Positions 42,048 through 54,935 are shown, counted from the stretch's first letter. The stretch: 64,000 bases of DNA from Dactylosporangium vinaceum (GCF_019904175.1 NZ_CP061913.1:11036001-11100000), one strand, 5' to 3'. The notes: a model not told the origin generated them from the letters alone. Numbers and translations: made by a program.

Positions 42048-42611
42048 CTAGTTCTCACGGAAGGGGAAGCCGAGCAGCTTGAGCAGCGCGCGACCTTCCT
42101 CGTCCGTGCGAGCGGTGGTGACCACGGTGATGTCCATCCCTCGCGGCCGGTCGATGCGGTCCTGGTCGATCTCGTGGAACACCGACTGCTCGGTGAGACC
42201 GAACGTGTAGTTGCCGTTGCCGTCGAGCTTGCGCCCGTCGAGACCGCGGAAGTCGCGGATACGCGGCAGCGCGATGGACAGCAGCCGATCCAGGAACTCC
42301 CACATCCGGTCGTTGCGCAGCGTGACCTTGGCGCCGATCGGCATGCCCTCGCGCAGCTTGAACTGCGCGATGGACTTGGTCGCCCGCCGCACCTGCGGCT
42401 TCTGACCGGTGATCGTGGCCAGGTCGCGCACCGCGCCGTCGATGAGCTTGGAGTCGCGAGCAGCCTCGCCGACACCCATGTTCACGACGACCTTCACCAC
42501 GCCCGGCACCTGCATGACGTTGGCGTACTTGAACTGCTCCTGCATAGCGCCCGCGATCTCGTCGCGGTAGCGCTGCTTGAGGCGCGGGTTCACCTTCTCG
42601 ACCGTCGTCAT
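42048..42611 (-). CDS. rplE: 50S ribosomal protein L5
   Basis: L5 binds 5S rRNA and contacts P-site tRNA. The protein includes [39 protein letters not shown] and [20 protein letters not shown]. The start codons GTG and ATG are adjacent (GTGATG) and overlap the rplX stop; ATG is preferred because AAGGA then lies 6 nt upstream, giving 187 residues. Confidence 0.96.
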   Translation of the reverse strand: MTTVEKVNPRLKQRYRDEIAGAMQEQFKYANVMQVPGVVKVVVNMGVGEAARDSKLIDGAVRDLATITGQKPQVRRATKSIAQFKLREGMPIGAKVTLRNDRMWEFLDRLLSIALPRIRDFRGLDGRKLDGNGNYTFGLTEQSVFHEIDQDRIDRPRGMDITVVTTARTDEEGRALLKLLGFPFREN

Positions 42612-42925
42612 CACAGATCCTTACCGGAGCGGCGGGAAACGCGGGTCTTCACGCCGTTATCGTCCTCGCGGGCGCCGACGCGGGTGGGGTTCCCGTCCGA
42701 GTCGATCACCATCACGTTCGAGATGTGGATCGGGGCTTCCTGCGTCACGATGCCGCCGGTCTTCGAGCCCCGCTGGGTGGTGCGGATGCGGGTGTGCTTC
42801 TTGACCCGGTTGACGCCTTCGACGAGGACCTTGTCCTCGCGGGGCATCGCGGCCAGAACCTTGCCGCGGGTGCCCTTGTCCCGGCCGGCGATGACGAGGA
42901 CGGTGTCGCCCTTCTTGACCTTCAC
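42611..42925 (-). CDS. rplX: 50S ribosomal protein L24
   Basis: The 104 residues start [20 protein letters not shown] with the KOW motif ([20 protein letters not shown]) and continue [12 protein letters not shown] and [20 protein letters not shown]24 initiates 50S assembly. It starts with GTG, 2 nt after rplN. Confidence 0.97.
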   Translation of the reverse strand: MKVKKGDTVLVIAGRDKGTRGKVLAAMPREDKVLVEGVNRVKKHTRIRTTQRGSKTGGIVTQEAPIHISNVMVIDSDGNPTRVGAREDDNGVKTRVSRRSGKDL

Positions 42926-42927
42926 GG

Positions 42928-43296
42928 CTACAACACCTCCGGCGCGAGCGAGATGATCTTCATGAAACGCTTGTCGCGCAGCTCACGGCCGACCGGGCCG
43001 AAGATGCGGGTTCCGCGCGGGTCGCCACCGTCCTTGATGATCACGGCGGCGTTCTCGTCGAAGCGGATGTACGAGCCATCCGGCCGGCGCCGTTCCTTCG
43101 TGGTACGGACGACGACGGCCTTGACCACGTCACCCTTCTTCACGCCGGCGCCCGGAATGGCGTCCTTCACCGTGGCCACGATGATGTCGCCGATGCCTGC
43201 ATAGCGGCGGCCGGAGCCACCGAGCACACGGATGCACAGGATTTCCCGGGCTCCCGTGTTGTCGGCGACGCGCAGCCGCGACTCCTGCTGAATCAC
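42928..43296 (-). CDS. rplN: 50S ribosomal protein L14
   Basis: The 122 residues start [20 protein letters not shown] and include [19 protein letters not shown] and the closing [20 protein letters not shown], standard L14. It is separated from rpsQ by 87 nt that hold a strong hairpin. Confidence 0.97.
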   Translation of the reverse strand: MIQQESRLRVADNTGAREILCIRVLGGSGRRYAGIGDIIVATVKDAIPGAGVKKGDVVKAVVVRTTKERRRPDGSYIRFDENAAVIIKDGGDPRGTRIFGPVGRELRDKRFMKIISLAPEVL

Positions 43297-43322
43297 GCTT
43301 GTCTCCTAATGTCTGCCAGTTC

Positions 43323-43364
43323 TCGGCGCCGGCCCGGGGGCAGTGCCCCGGGCGCCGGCGCCGA
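43323..43364 (-). other. strong hairpin between rpsQ and rplN
   Basis: TCGGCGCCGG plus CCCGGGG (43323-43339) pair with CCCCGGG plus CCGGCGCCGA (43346-43364), giving a 17-bp stem with a 2-nt bulge. It lies 19 nt after the rpsQ stop. No U-tract follows, so it is not an obvious terminator inside the operon. Confidence 0.65.
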
Positions 43365-43383
43365 GCTTGGCGGAACGACGGCC

Positions 43384-43668
43384 TTACTTGGCCTTTTCGA
43401 GGATCTCCACGACCCGCCAGCGCTTGGTCGCCGACAGGGGCCGGGTCTCCATGAGCAGCACCCGGTCGCCGACGCCGCACGCGTTCTGCTCGTCGTGCGC
43501 CTTGAGCTTGCTCGTGCGGCGCAGGACCTTGCCGTACAGCGGGTGCTTGACCTGGTCCTCGACCGCCACGACGACGGTCTTGTTCATCTTGTCGCTCACC
43601 ACGAGGCCCTCGCGGACCTTGCGGCGGCCGCGCACCTCGGTGCCCGACTCGGTCGTCTGCTCGCTCAT
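43384..43668 (-). CDS. rpsQ: 30S ribosomal protein S17
   Basis: S17 stabilises the 30S body. The protein contains [39 protein letters not shown] and [20 protein letters not shown]. Two ATGs six bases apart are possible; the second (43668) has GAGGTGG 7 nt upstream and is reported (94 residues), while the first overlaps the rpmC stop. Confidence 0.94.
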   Translation of the reverse strand: MSEQTTESGTEVRGRRKVREGLVVSDKMNKTVVVAVEDQVKHPLYGKVLRRTSKLKAHDEQNACGVGDRVLLMETRPLSATKRWRVVEILEKAK

Positions 43669-43670
43669 GC

Positions 43671-43910
43671 TCATGCCACCTCAGCCACAGCGTCGGGCGC
43701 GGCCGAAAGACCCAGTTCGCGCTCACGCATGATCGTGTAGATCCGGGCGATGTCCCTGCGGATGATCTGCAGCCGCCCGTGGTTGTCCAGCTGGCCGGTG
43801 GCCGACTGCACGCGGAGGTTGAACAGCTCCGCCTTGGCCTCCCGCAGCTTCTCGACGAGGCCCTCGTCGGAAAGCTCACGCAGGTCGTTGGCCTTGATAC
43901 CGGCGGCCAT
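43671..43910 (-). CDS. rpmC: 50S ribosomal protein L29
   Basis: The 79 residues have the L29 helices [20 protein letters not shown] and [20 protein letters not shown]. The start ATG overlaps the rplP stop by one base. Around 12 extra residues follow the usual C-terminus. Confidence 0.96.
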   Translation of the reverse strand: MAAGIKANDLRELSDEGLVEKLREAKAELFNLRVQSATGQLDNHGRLQIIRRDIARIYTIMRERELGLSAAPDAVAEVA

Positions 43911-44335
43911 CAGACATCAGCCCCTTCGCGCGTGACGATCCGGCACTTCAGCGGAAGCTTGTGGATCGCGCGGCGCATCGCCTCACGGGCGATCTGCTCG
44001 TTCGGGAACGACATCTCGAAGAGGATGCGGCCCGGCTTGATGTTGGCCACCCACCACTCCGGTGAACCCTTACCGGAACCCATGCGGGTCTCGGCCGGCT
44101 TCTTGGTGATGGAGCGGTCCGGGAAGATCGTGATCCAGACCTTGCCACCACGCTTGATGTGCCGGGTCATCGCGATACGCGCAGCCTCGATCTGGCGGTT
44201 CGTGATGTACGCGGGCTCGAGAGCCTGAATACCGAACTCGCCGAAGACCACGCGCGTGCCGCCCTTGGCCGGACCGTGACGGTCCGGGTGGTGCGGCTTG
44301 CGGAAGCCCTTCGGGGGCTTACGAGGGATCAGCAT
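43910..44335 (-). CDS. rplP: 50S ribosomal protein L16
   Basis: The 141 residues start [20 protein letters not shown] and contain [20 protein letters not shown] and [20 protein letters not shown], standard L16, which supports the 50S A site. It is 3 nt from rpsC. Confidence 0.97.
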   Translation of the reverse strand: MLIPRKPPKGFRKPHHPDRHGPAKGGTRVVFGEFGIQALEPAYITNRQIEAARIAMTRHIKRGGKVWITIFPDRSITKKPAETRMGSGKGSPEWWVANIKPGRILFEMSFPNEQIAREAMRRAIHKLPLKCRIVTREGADV

Positions 44336-44338
44336 TCG

Positions 44339-45193
44339 TCAGCCCTCCTGCTGCGTTTCTGCCGGAGCGGCGGCCGTCTCGGCCGCGGGTGCGGTGTCGC
44401 CGGCGGCCGCCTCAGCAGCGTGCGCGGCGGCCGCGGCCCGACCGGCCTCGGTGCCACCGGCGGTCGTGCCGGAGGAGCCGGAACGCCCACGACGCGGCCG
44501 CTCGGGCCGGTCGGTGCGCTCACGGCGGCCACGCGGAGCGGCGGCCTCGGCCGGCGCCTCGCGACCCGGAACGGCGTCGCCCTTGTAGATCCAGACCTTC
44601 ACGCCGATGCGGCCGAAGGTCGTACGCGCCTCGAAGAAGCCGTACTCGATGTTCGCGCGCAGCGAGTGCAGCGGCACGCGGCCCTCGCGGTAGAACTCGG
44701 TGCGGCTCATCTCAGCGCCGCCCAGGCGGCCGGAGACCTGCACCCGGATGCCGCGGACAAGCGTGTTCTTCATCGCCGACTGCATCGACTTACGCATCGC
44801 CCGGCGGAAGCTGACCCGGCTGGACAGCTGCTCGGCCACGGCCTGCGCGACGAGCTGTGCGTCCGACTCGGGGCTCTTCACCTCGAGGATGTTGAGCTGG
44901 ACCTGCTTGCCGGTGAGCTTCTCGAGCTCGGCCCGGATGCGGTCCGCCTCGGCGCCCTTACGGCCGATGACGATGCCCGGGCGGGCCGTGTGGATGTCCA
45001 CGCGGACCCGGTCGCGGGTGCGCTCGATGTCGACCTTGGCGATGCCGGCCCGCTCCAGGCCCTTGGACATCATCCGACGGATCTTGACATCCTCGGCGAT
45101 GTAGTCCTTGTAGAGCTTGTCGGCGTACCAGCGCGACTTCCAGTCGGTGCTGATGCCGAGCCGGAACCCGTGCGGGTGAACCTTCTGACCCAT
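44339..45193 (-). CDS. rpsC: 30S ribosomal protein S3
   Basis: The first 215 residues are canonical ([20 protein letters not shown], the KH-domain [20 protein letters not shown], and IKVWIYKGD-type sequence seen as [20 protein letters not shown]). A 65-residue tail rich in Ala, Arg, Glu and Gly follows, so the protein reaches 284 residues. It overlaps rplV by one base. Confidence 0.96.
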   Translation of the reverse strand: MGQKVHPHGFRLGISTDWKSRWYADKLYKDYIAEDVKIRRMMSKGLERAGIAKVDIERTRDRVRVDIHTARPGIVIGRKGAEADRIRAELEKLTGKQVQLNILEVKSPESDAQLVAQAVAEQLSSRVSFRRAMRKSMQSAMKNTLVRGIRVQVSGRLGGAEMSRTEFYREGRVPLHSLRANIEYGFFEARTTFGRIGVKVWIYKGDAVPGREAPAEAAAPRGRRERTDRPERPRRGRSGSSGTTAGGTEAGRAAAAAHAAEAAAGDTAPAAETAAAPAETQQEG

Positions 45194-45774
45194 TACTCGG
45201 TCCCTTCCTCGGCGTCAGCCGCGTCGGCGTCCGCCTGCTTGGCCTCCGCCTGCTTGGCGGGCGCGGCCTTCTTGGCCGGAGCCTTCTTCGCCGCCGTCTT
45301 CTTGGCCGGCTTCGACCCCTCGACCTCGTCGACCTCGTCGGTCTCCGGGGTCACGGCCTTGGCGGCCTTGGCCGCCTTGGCCACGCCGGCCTTCGCCGCG
45401 CGGGCCTGGGCGGCCGGAACGCTCTCGACCACCATCGTGATGTGGCTGGTGCGCTTGCGGATGCGGTACGCCCGGCCCTGCGCCCGCGGCCGGAACCGCT
45501 TGAGCGTGGGGCCCTCGTCGACGTAGCACTCGGCGACCAGGAGCGAATCGGGGTCGAGACGCTCGTTGTTCTCTGCGTTGGCAATGGCGCTCGCGAGCAC
45601 CTTGTAGACCGGCTCGCTCGCCGACTGCGGCGCGAACTGCAGCACCGTGAGCGCCTCGCGCGCGGGCAGGCCGCGCACGAGGTTCACCACACGGCGCGCC
45701 TTCATCGGCGACACGCGGACGTGCCGCGCGATCGCCCGCGCACCGGGCAGCGCCGCCTCGCTCTTCGTTGGCAT
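45193..45774 (-). CDS. rplV: 50S ribosomal protein L22 with long C-terminal tail
   Basis: The core is normal L22 ([60 protein letters not shown]). After about residue 125 a low-complexity tail of 68 residues follows, first Ala/Lys-rich and then acidic, so the protein is 193 residues against about 110 to 120 in many bacteria. The long beta-hairpin that lines the exit tunnel precedes the tail. Confidence 0.95.
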   Translation of the reverse strand: MPTKSEAALPGARAIARHVRVSPMKARRVVNLVRGLPAREALTVLQFAPQSASEPVYKVLASAIANAENNERLDPDSLLVAECYVDEGPTLKRFRPRAQGRAYRIRKRTSHITMVVESVPAAQARAAKAGVAKAAKAAKAVTPETDEVDEVEGSKPAKKTAAKKAPAKKAAPAKQAEAKQADADAADAEEGTE

Positions 45775-45806
45775 CGGGAAATCCCCTTGATTCCTTATGG
45801 GCTGCC

Positions 45807-46088
45807 TTAGCGGCGGCGGCTCTTCCGGTCGTCCTTCTCGTGACCCTTGAACGTGCGGGTCAGCGCGAACTCGCCGAGCTTGTGCCCGACCATCGCCTCG
45901 GTCACGAAGACGGGCACGTGCTTGCGTCCGTCGTGGACGGCGATCGTGTGCCCGAGCATCTCGGGGACGATCGTCGACCGGCGCGACCAGGTCTTGATGA
46001 CGTTCTTGGAGTTCTTGGCGTTCTGGACTTCCACCTTCTTGATCAGGTGGTCGTCAACGAACGGGCCCTTCTTCAGGCTGCGAGGCAT
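45807..46088 (-). CDS. rpsS: 30S ribosomal protein S19
   Basis: The 93 residues start [20 protein letters not shown] and contain [20 protein letters not shown] and [20 protein letters not shown], standard S19. Confidence 0.97.
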   Translation of the reverse strand: MPRSLKKGPFVDDHLIKKVEVQNAKNSKNVIKTWSRRSTIVPEMLGHTIAVHDGRKHVPVFVTEAMVGHKLGEFALTRTFKGHEKDDRKSRRR

Positions 46089-46100
46089 TGCTCAGGCTCC

Positions 46101-46940
<840 letters not shown>

Positions 46941-46952
46941 CGTCTATACCCC

Positions 46953-47255
46953 TCAGCTGACCGGTCCGCCGAAGGCTTCGATCCGGTCACCCTCGGCGAG
47001 CTTCACCATCGCCCGCTTCGTGTCCTTGCGCTTGCCCCACCCAGTCCGGGTCCGCTTGCGCTTGCCTTCGCGATTGATGGTGTTGACCGACAGGACGCGG
47101 ACGTTGAAGATCTGCTGGATCGCGATCTTGATCTCGGTCTTGTTGGCGTCCGGGTGCACCAGGAACGTGTACCAGTTGCGGTTGAGCTCGCTGTAGCTCT
47201 TCTCGGAGACCACCGGCTGGATGATCACATCCCGCGGGTCGGCGATCGTCGCCAT
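46953..47255 (-). CDS. rplW: 50S ribosomal protein L23
   Basis: The 100 residues include [40 protein letters not shown] and [21 protein letters not shown]23 forms the docking site for trigger factor and SRP at the tunnel exit. One base separates it from rplD. Confidence 0.97.
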   Translation of the reverse strand: MATIADPRDVIIQPVVSEKSYSELNRNWYTFLVHPDANKTEIKIAIQQIFNVRVLSVNTINREGKRKRTRTGWGKRKDTKRAMVKLAEGDRIEAFGGPVS

Positions 47256-47256
47256 C

Positions 47257-47931
47257 TCAGCCCTCCTCGTTGCTGTCGGCGTCGGTGTCGACGTTCGCGA
47301 CCGACTCGCCCTGGGCCCCGAGGAACTCGTCGAGCGCCGTGGCGGTGAACACCACGTCGTCGGCGATGAGCACGTCGTGGGTGTTGAGCTGGTCGGCGAC
47401 CAACAGGTGCACCGACTGCTCGTTGCGCAGGCTCAGCCAGTTGGCCTCGTCGTCGCGGGCGAGGACCACCAGGATCCGACGGGCCTCGGTGATGCCGCGC
47501 AGCACGGTCAGCGCGTCCTTGGTCTTGGGCGTCTCGCCCTCGATGAAGGTCTCGACGACGTGGATGCGACCCTCGCGGGCGCGGTCCGACAGCGCGCCGC
47601 GCAGGGCGGCGGCCTTCATCTTCTTGTTCACCCGCTGGGTGTAGTCGCGCGGCACGGGGCCGTGGACGACGCCACCACCGGTGAACTGCGGCGCGCGGAT
47701 CGAGCCCTGACGGGCGCGGCCGGTGCCCTTCTGCTTGTACGGCTTCTTGCCACCGCCGGCCACCTCGCCGCGGCTCTTCGCCTTGTGCGTGCCCTGGCGG
47801 GCGGCGTTGAGCTGGGCGACGACGACCTGGTGCAGCAGCGGAATGCTGGCCTGCGCGTCGAAGATCTTCTCGGGGAGCTCGACGGTGCCGTTGGTGGTGC
47901 CGTCGGCCTTACGGACGTCGACGGTGCTCAT
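47257..47931 (-). CDS. rplD: 50S ribosomal protein L4
   Basis: The 224 residues have the L4 loop [20 protein letters not shown] and [20 protein letters not shown], which reaches the exit tunnel. In E. coli L4 represses the S10 operon through its leader; whether the long leader before rpsJ here plays that part is unknown. It overlaps rplC by 4 nt and ends with an acidic tail. Confidence 0.97.
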   Translation of the reverse strand: MSTVDVRKADGTTNGTVELPEKIFDAQASIPLLHQVVVAQLNAARQGTHKAKSRGEVAGGGKKPYKQKGTGRARQGSIRAPQFTGGGVVHGPVPRDYTQRVNKKMKAAALRGALSDRAREGRIHVVETFIEGETPKTKDALTVLRGITEARRILVVLARDDEANWLSLRNEQSVHLLVADQLNTHDVLIADDVVFTATALDEFLGAQGESVANVDTDADSNEEG

Positions 47932-48599
47932 TTCGTGATCCCACCCTTCTGCGCCTTGACCTCGACCTTGGCGGCGGAGCGCAGGAGCACGAGGCTGCCC
48001 TTCGGGCCGGGAACGGCGCCCCGGACGAGGATCAGGCCCTGCTCGGCGTCGATCGCCTGCACGGTCAGGTTCTGCACGGTGAAGCGCGCGCCACCCATGC
48101 GACCGGCCATCCGGACGCCCTTGAAGACGCGGCCGGGGGTCGCGCAGGCGCCGATCGAGCCGGGCGAGCGGTGCTTGCGCTCGACGCCGTGGCTGGCCCG
48201 CAGGCCGTGGAAGCCGTGGCGCTTCATGACACCGGCGTAGCCCTTGCCCTTGGTGCGGCCGGTGACGTCGATGCGCTGGCCGGCGGCGAAGGCGTCGGCG
48301 CTGATCTCCTGGCCGAGCGAGTACTCACCGGCGTCGGTGGTGCGCAGCTCGACAACGTGCCGGCGCGGGGCGACGTCCGCCTTGGCGAAGTGGCCGGCGC
48401 GCGGCTTGTTGACCTTCCGGGGGTCGATCTGGCCCCAGGCCAGCTGGACCGCCGAGTAGCCGTCGTTGTCCGGCGTGCGCACCTGGGTCACGACGCACGG
48501 GCCGGCCTGCACGACGGTCACGGGGACAACCTTGCCGTTGTCCCAGACCTGGGTCATGCCGAGCTTCTCACCCAGGATGCCCTTGACTTGCCTGTCCAT
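47928..48599 (-). CDS. rplC: 50S ribosomal protein L3
   Basis: The 223 residues begin [20 protein letters not shown] and contain [20 protein letters not shown] and [20 protein letters not shown], the conserved loop near the peptidyl-transferase centre. It follows rpsJ by 12 nt. Confidence 0.97.
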   Translation of the reverse strand: MDRQVKGILGEKLGMTQVWDNGKVVPVTVVQAGPCVVTQVRTPDNDGYSAVQLAWGQIDPRKVNKPRAGHFAKADVAPRRHVVELRTTDAGEYSLGQEISADAFAAGQRIDVTGRTKGKGYAGVMKRHGFHGLRASHGVERKHRSPGSIGACATPGRVFKGVRMAGRMGGARFTVQNLTVQAIDAEQGLILVRGAVPGPKGSLVLLRSAAKVEVKAQKGGITK

Positions 48600-48611
48600 A
48601 AGTCCGAGTCC

Positions 48612-48920
48612 CTACAGCTTGATCTCGATGTCGACGCCGGCCGGAAGGTCGAGCCGCATGAGCGAGTCGACCGTCTTCGGGGTGGGGTCGATGATGTCGA
48701 TCAGACGCTTGTGCGTGCGCATCTCGAAGTGCTCGCGCGAGTCCTTGTACTTGTGCGGCGAGCGGATCACGCAGTAGCGGTTGATCTCAGTGGGCAGCGG
48801 CACCGGCCCAGCGACCTGAGCCCCGGTGCGCGTGACCGTCTCGACGATCTTCCGCGCCGAGGAGTCGACGACCTCGTGGTCGTAGGCCTTGAGCCGGATG
48901 CGGATCTTCTGTCCCGCCAT
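48612..48920 (-). CDS. rpsJ: 30S ribosomal protein S10
   Basis: The first gene of the S10 operon. The 102 residues start [20 protein letters not shown] and contain [40 protein letters not shown]. The start is the ATG at 48920; an ORF start eight codons upstream lacks family support. Confidence 0.97.
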   Translation of the reverse strand: MAGQKIRIRLKAYDHEVVDSSARKIVETVTRTGAQVAGPVPLPTEINRYCVIRSPHKYKDSREHFEMRTHKRLIDIIDPTPKTVDSLMRLDLPAGVDIEIKL

Positions 48921-49247
48921 GGTGGCTTCAGTTCCCTCTCTCATGCGGGGCTTCGCAACCCCGCCAAACCCCGCAGGGTCCGGTGCCGCCTATTGGAGTC
49001 TGTCCGACCCCCGCGGTCGGGCGTGTCGCGGCCAAGGGCCAGGCTCCGCCTCATGCGATTTCCGCTAGTGGAGACCTACCCCAGGGCGTGCCACGCCCGT
49101 CGAGGGGATCCGCGCCAGTTCAAAGAACTGACGCCGCGCAGAAGCGGTCGAGACTCCTCATCGAGCAGTCCCGACCGCCCCGCGACGCAACCCGTCCATT
49201 ATGCCGCACGCACTGCGACAAAGTGAAATCGGGGTACCTCTTGGCTA
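48921..49247 (-). other. tuf-rpsJ intergenic region with candidate S10-operon leader
   Basis: This 327-nt gap holds no gene. It contains the candidate S10 promoter and a predicted leader of about 270 nt with several possible stems: GCGGTCG/CGACCGC (49144-49178), CAGTTC/GAACTG (about 49116-49130) and GGGCGTG/CACGCCC-type arms near 49084-49099. No clear tuf terminator with a U-tract is visible. Confidence 0.55.
49198..49227 (-). promoter_or_regulatory. candidate S10 operon promoter
   Basis: On the minus strand TTCACT and CATAAT are separated by 18 nt, 20 nt downstream of the tuf stop. CATAAT is a good -10; the -35 is moderate. Confidence 0.5.
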
Positions 49248-50441
49248 TTACTTGATGATCTTCGTCACACGGCCGGCGCCGACGGTACGGCCACCCTCGC
49301 GGATCGCGAAGCGGAGGTTTTCCTCCATCGCGATGGGCTGGATGAGCTGAACCGACATGCTGGTGTTGTCGCCCGGCATGACCATCTCGGTGCCCTCGGG
49401 CAGCGTGACGACGCCGGTGACGTCCGTGGTGCGGAAGTAGAACTGCGGCCGGTAGTTCTGGAAGAACGGCGTGTGCCGGCCACCCTCCTCCTTGGAGAGG
49501 ATGTAGACGGTCGCCTCGAAATCGGTGTGCGGGGTGTTGCTCCCCGGCTTCACCACGACCATGCCGCGCTCGACGTCCTCGCGCTTGATACCACGCAGGA
49601 GCAGGCCGACGTTCTCACCGGCGCGCGCCTCGTCGAGGATCTTGCGGAACATCTCGATCGCCGTGCAGGTGGTCTTCATCGACTTGGCCTTGATGCCAAC
49701 GATTTCGACCTCCTCGTTCGGCTTGAGGATGCCACGCTCGACGCGGCCGGTCACGACCGTGCCACGACCGGTGATCGTGAAGACGTCCTCGACGGGCATG
49801 AGGAACGGCTTCTCGGTCTCACGCTCGGGCTGCGGGATCGCGGTGTCGACCGCGTTCATCAGCTCGAGCAGAGCGCCGGTCCACTGCGAGTCGCCCTCGA
49901 GCGCCTTGAGCGCCGAGACACGCACGACCGGCGCGTCGTCGCCCGGGAACTCCTGGCTGGAGAGCAGCTCACGGACCTCGAGCTCGACGAGCTCCAGGAG
50001 CTCCTCGTCCTCGACCATGTCGCTCTTGTTCAGGGCCACGACGATGTACGGCACGCCGACCTGGCGGGCCAGCAGCACGTGCTCGCGGGTCTGCGGCATC
50101 GGGCCGTCGGTCGCCGCCACCACCAGGATCGCGCCGTCCATCTGCGCGGCACCGGTGATCATGTTCTTGATGTAGTCGGCGTGACCGGGGCAGTCGACGT
50201 GCGCGTAGTGCCGGTTCGCGGTCTGGTACTCGACGTGGGCGATCGAGATCGTAATACCGCGGGCCTTCTCCTCCGGCGCCTTGTCGATCTCGTCGAACGG
50301 CGTGTAGGGGTTCAGGTCCGGGAACTCGTCGTGCAGCACCTTGGTAATGGCCGCCGTCAGCGTCGTCTTACCGTGGTCGATGTGACCGATGGTGCCGATG
50401 TTGACGTGCGGCTTAGTCCGCTCGAACTTCGCCTTCGCCAC
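49248..50441 (-). CDS. tuf: elongation factor Tu
   Basis: EF-Tu brings aminoacyl-tRNA to the ribosome. The 397 residues have the G-domain motifs [17 protein letters not shown] and NKSD, and domains 2 and 3 ([40 protein letters not shown]). The start is the GTG at 50441 with AGGAGG 6 nt upstream, giving [16 protein letters not shown]; longer upstream starts are rejected. It follows fusA by 96 nt. Confidence 0.98.
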   Translation of the reverse strand: MAKAKFERTKPHVNIGTIGHIDHGKTTLTAAITKVLHDEFPDLNPYTPFDEIDKAPEEKARGITISIAHVEYQTANRHYAHVDCPGHADYIKNMITGAAQMDGAILVVAATDGPMPQTREHVLLARQVGVPYIVVALNKSDMVEDEELLELVELEVRELLSSQEFPGDDAPVVRVSALKALEGDSQWTGALLELMNAVDTAIPQPERETEKPFLMPVEDVFTITGRGTVVTGRVERGILKPNEEVEIVGIKAKSMKTTCTAIEMFRKILDEARAGENVGLLLRGIKREDVERGMVVVKPGSNTPHTDFEATVYILSKEEGGRHTPFFQNYRPQFYFRTTDVTGVVTLPEGTEMVMPGDNTSMSVQLIQPIAMEENLRFAIREGGRTVGAGRVTKIIK

Positions 50442-50537
50442 TGGTGTCCTCCTGTGGACTTCTTGGTTCATGGTGGGCCGATGCTGGAAGCACCGACACA
50501 CCCTGTCGACGGATCACCCCCGCTTACACGGGGATAA

Positions 50538-52637
<2,100 letters not shown>

Positions 52638-52683
52638 TACAAATCCCTACTTCGTCTCTCGTCGGATCGCTGGATGCGCTTGC

Positions 52684-53154
52684 TTACCAGCGGTAGTGCG
52701 CGAAGGCCTTGTTGGACTCCGCCATCTTGTGGGTGTCTTCGCGGCGCTTCACCGAAGCACCGAGGCCGTTGCTGGCGTCGAGCAGCTCGTTCATGAGCCG
52801 CTCGGTCATCGTCTTCTCGCGGCGGGCGCGGGAGTAGGTGACAAGCCAGCGAAGGCCCAGCGTCGTCGCCCGGGGAGGGCGGACCTCGACCGGCACCTGG
52901 TAGGTCGCGCCACCGACGCGGCGGCTGCGGACCTCGAGGGTCGGCTTGACGTTGTCCATGGCGCGCTTGAGCGTGACCACGGGGTCGGTGCCGGTCTTCT
53001 CACGGGCACCCTCAAGCGCCGAGTACACGATGCGCTCGGCCAGCTGACGCTTGCCCTCAACCAGGATCTTGTTGATCAGCTGGGTGACGAGCAGGGAGTT
53101 GTAGACCGGGTCCGCCACGAGCGGCCGGCGCGGCGCGGGGCCTTTACGCGGCAT
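52684..53154 (-). CDS. rpsG: 30S ribosomal protein S7
   Basis: The 156 residues start [20 protein letters not shown] and contain [40 protein letters not shown] and the C-terminal [14 protein letters not shown]. The ATG lies one base after the rpsL stop. Confidence 0.97.
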   Translation of the reverse strand: MPRKGPAPRRPLVADPVYNSLLVTQLINKILVEGKRQLAERIVYSALEGAREKTGTDPVVTLKRAMDNVKPTLEVRSRRVGGATYQVPVEVRPPRATTLGLRWLVTYSRARREKTMTERLMNELLDASNGLGASVKRREDTHKMAESNKAFAHYRW

Positions 53155-53155
53155 G

Positions 53156-53530
53156 TCAGCTCTTCTCCTTCTTCGCGCCGTAGCGGCTGCGAGCCTGCTT
53201 GCGGTTGCGGACACCCTGGGTGTCCAGCGAACCACGGATGATCTTGTACCGGACGCCGGGGAGGTCCTTCACCCGGCCGCCGCGGACGAGCACGATCGAG
53301 TGCTCCTGAAGGTTGTGACCGACACCGGGGATGTAGGCCGTCACCTCGATACCGTTGCTCAGTCGCACACGAGCCACCTTGCGAAGCGCCGAGTTGGGCT
53401 TCTTCGGCGTGGTGGTGTACACACGCGTGCAGACGCCACGCCGCTGCGGGCTTCCCTTGAGCGCCGGCGTCTTGGTCTTGCTCAGCTTCGCCTGGCGGCC
53501 CTTGCGGACCAGCTGCTGGATCGTAGGCAC
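53156..53530 (-). CDS. rpsL: 30S ribosomal protein S12
   Basis: The 124 residues carry [20 protein letters not shown] and [20 protein letters not shown]. The two lysines whose replacement commonly gives streptomycin resistance (in TPKKPNS and GRVKDLP) are unaltered. It starts with GTG, preceded by GGGAGAGG. Confidence 0.97.
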   Translation of the reverse strand: MPTIQQLVRKGRQAKLSKTKTPALKGSPQRRGVCTRVYTTTPKKPNSALRKVARVRLSNGIEVTAYIPGVGHNLQEHSIVLVRGGRVKDLPGVRYKIIRGSLDTQGVRNRKQARSRYGAKKEKS

Positions 53531-53881
53531 TGGGCCTGCCTCTCCCTTCGGCCTCCCGGCCGCACGTCTTCTCTTTATATTCCCCGTGTGACCGGCACAC
53601 GCGGTCGGGCGTGTCGCCGCGTCCGCGACCCGGCCCGTTCATTCCCAGCCCGGGGTTGTGGTCCACGCCCACCCTCACTCCCACGGAGCGGGAGCCGAGT
53701 TGGGCGCACGCACGAGTTGCCCGGCAAAGCCGGGCACGAGGGGAAAGAGTACCCACCGTAAGGACGCTGGTCAAAATCGCCCGAGGCGCCCGCCGACGGA
53801 ACACTCTTCACACCAAGAGTACCTGGTCGCTGATCGAAGCGTCCGGGGGGCCCGTTTCCTGGTCGTCGACCGCCGGCCGGC
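53531..53881 (-). other. rpsL upstream region (long 5' leader)
   Basis: A 351-nt gap without a convincing gene. It holds the candidate rpsL promoter at 53746-53774 and a predicted leader of about 205 nt that begins with a perfect 7-bp hairpin, GCCCGGC-AAA-GCCGGGC at 53719-53735. Confidence 0.6.
53746..53774 (-). promoter_or_regulatory. candidate rpsL operon promoter
   Basis: On the minus strand TTGACC and TACTCT are 17 nt apart. The -35 matches five of six consensus bases and the -10 fits TAnnnT, as expected of a strong housekeeping promoter. Confidence 0.65.
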
Positions 53882-54400
53882 CTACGACAACACGAAGGTC
53901 AGCACGATCACCAGGAGGGCCAGACCAGCGCCGACGCTGCCCAGGACGATGCCGGTGACGGCCATCCCCCGGCCGGTGATCGCGGCGCCCGAGCCCGCGG
54001 CCCGGCGGATCTGGCGCATCGAGGCGAGCGCCAGCCCGATCGCGCCGGCACCGAGAAAGACACCCAGGACGGTGAAAGCTCCGGCCGCGACGAGGCCCCA
54101 GCCGTCCTGCGCGCCGGTGGTCCCGAGGCACCCCGCGAACAGCGCGACGAGGATCGAGGCGATCCCGGCGACAAGCGAGCCGATCGACGGGCCGCTCGGC
54201 GTGGCCGGAACCGCCGGGTAGGCGACCCCGAACGGTGTGCCCTGGATGACGTCGACCCGCATGGCCGGGGCCACGGGCGGGGACGGCGGCATGTACGGGG
54301 GCGGCGGCTGACCGTATCCGGGCGGCGGGCCATACCCGGGTGGCGGCCCGTACGCGGGCGGCTGGTTGTAGATGGGCGGCTGCGACGGCGGGTAGGACAT
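53882..54400 (-). CDS. DUF4190-like membrane protein with Pro/Tyr-rich N-terminus
   Basis: A 172-residue protein. The first 45 residues are Pro, Gly and Tyr rich with PPGYGPPPGYGQPP repeats; three hydrophobic helices follow (about 72-95, 100-128, 147-170), the last two resembling DUF4190 (ASMRQIRRAAGSGAAITGRG, then MAVTGIVLGSVGAGLAL). Function unknown. The ATG overlaps the upstream stop by one base (TGATG). The pair lies between rpoC and rpsL. Confidence 0.75.
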   Translation of the reverse strand: MSYPPSQPPIYNQPPAYGPPPGYGPPPGYGQPPPPYMPPSPPVAPAMRVDVIQGTPFGVAYPAVPATPSGPSIGSLVAGIASILVALFAGCLGTTGAQDGWGLVAAGAFTVLGVFLGAGAIGLALASMRQIRRAAGSGAAITGRGMAVTGIVLGSVGAGLALLVIVLTFVLS

Positions 54401-54735
54401 CAGTTCACCGTCGGGTCGAAGTCGGTGCCCCGCTGCCGCGCGTAGTGCAGCAGCCCGATGATGGCCAGCACGACCAGGCCGGCGATGGCCAGCACGATCC
54501 CGGTCCAGGCCAGCCGGACCCCGCTGCGGACCCGCCGGGCGCCCAGGAGGAAGCCCTCCGCCGCGACCAGCTCCCGGTGCGACTCCCGGGCCATGAGCAG
54601 CGCCAGCGTCGCCGGGATCACCCCGCCGAGGAACGGCCCGGTGACGACCGAGAGCAGCCCGAGGCTGAACACGGCGGTGGCCTTCGTCGCGCGGACCGGA
54701 TCCGGATCCAGGGGATGCCGGGTTGAGGACGTCAC
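54400..54735 (-). CDS. small membrane protein
   Basis: A 111-residue protein with two or three hydrophobic helices (about 20-48 and 77-97) around a charged loop (ARESHRELVAAEGFLLGARR). It resembles DUF4190-type proteins and its downstream partner, with which it is translationally coupled. It starts with GTG. Function unknown. Confidence 0.7.
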   Translation of the reverse strand: MTSSTRHPLDPDPVRATKATAVFSLGLLSVVTGPFLGGVIPATLALLMARESHRELVAAEGFLLGARRVRSGVRLAWTGIVLAIAGLVVLAIIGLLHYARQRGTDFDPTVN

Positions 54736-54887
54736 CGTCTGACTCTACTGCGCCCCGCGGTCGCTTCGCTCCCTCCCCGGCATGGGGCTCCGCCCACCCG
54801 CACCCCCTGCCACAGGTGGTCACCGCCAGCCGGTCAGGAGCCGTGTCCGCGGCCGGCCAGGCCTGGGTGGTGGTGATCTCAGACAGG

Positions 54888-54923
54888 CGAAAGGGCGGGA
54901 GCCCGAAGGCGCCCGCCCTTTCG
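54888..54923 (-). terminator. intrinsic-type terminator after rpoC
   Basis: CGAAAGGGCGGG and CCCGCCCTTTCG form a perfect 12-bp stem with a 12-nt loop that can fold further. It begins 12 nt after the rpoC stop. The sequence after it is only weakly U-rich. Confidence 0.8.
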
Positions 54924-54935
54924 TTGCTGCTTGGA

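Noticed and set aside
53156-53530. Possible streptomycin-resistance allele of rpsL
   Set aside because: Both key lysines are present in the normal context.
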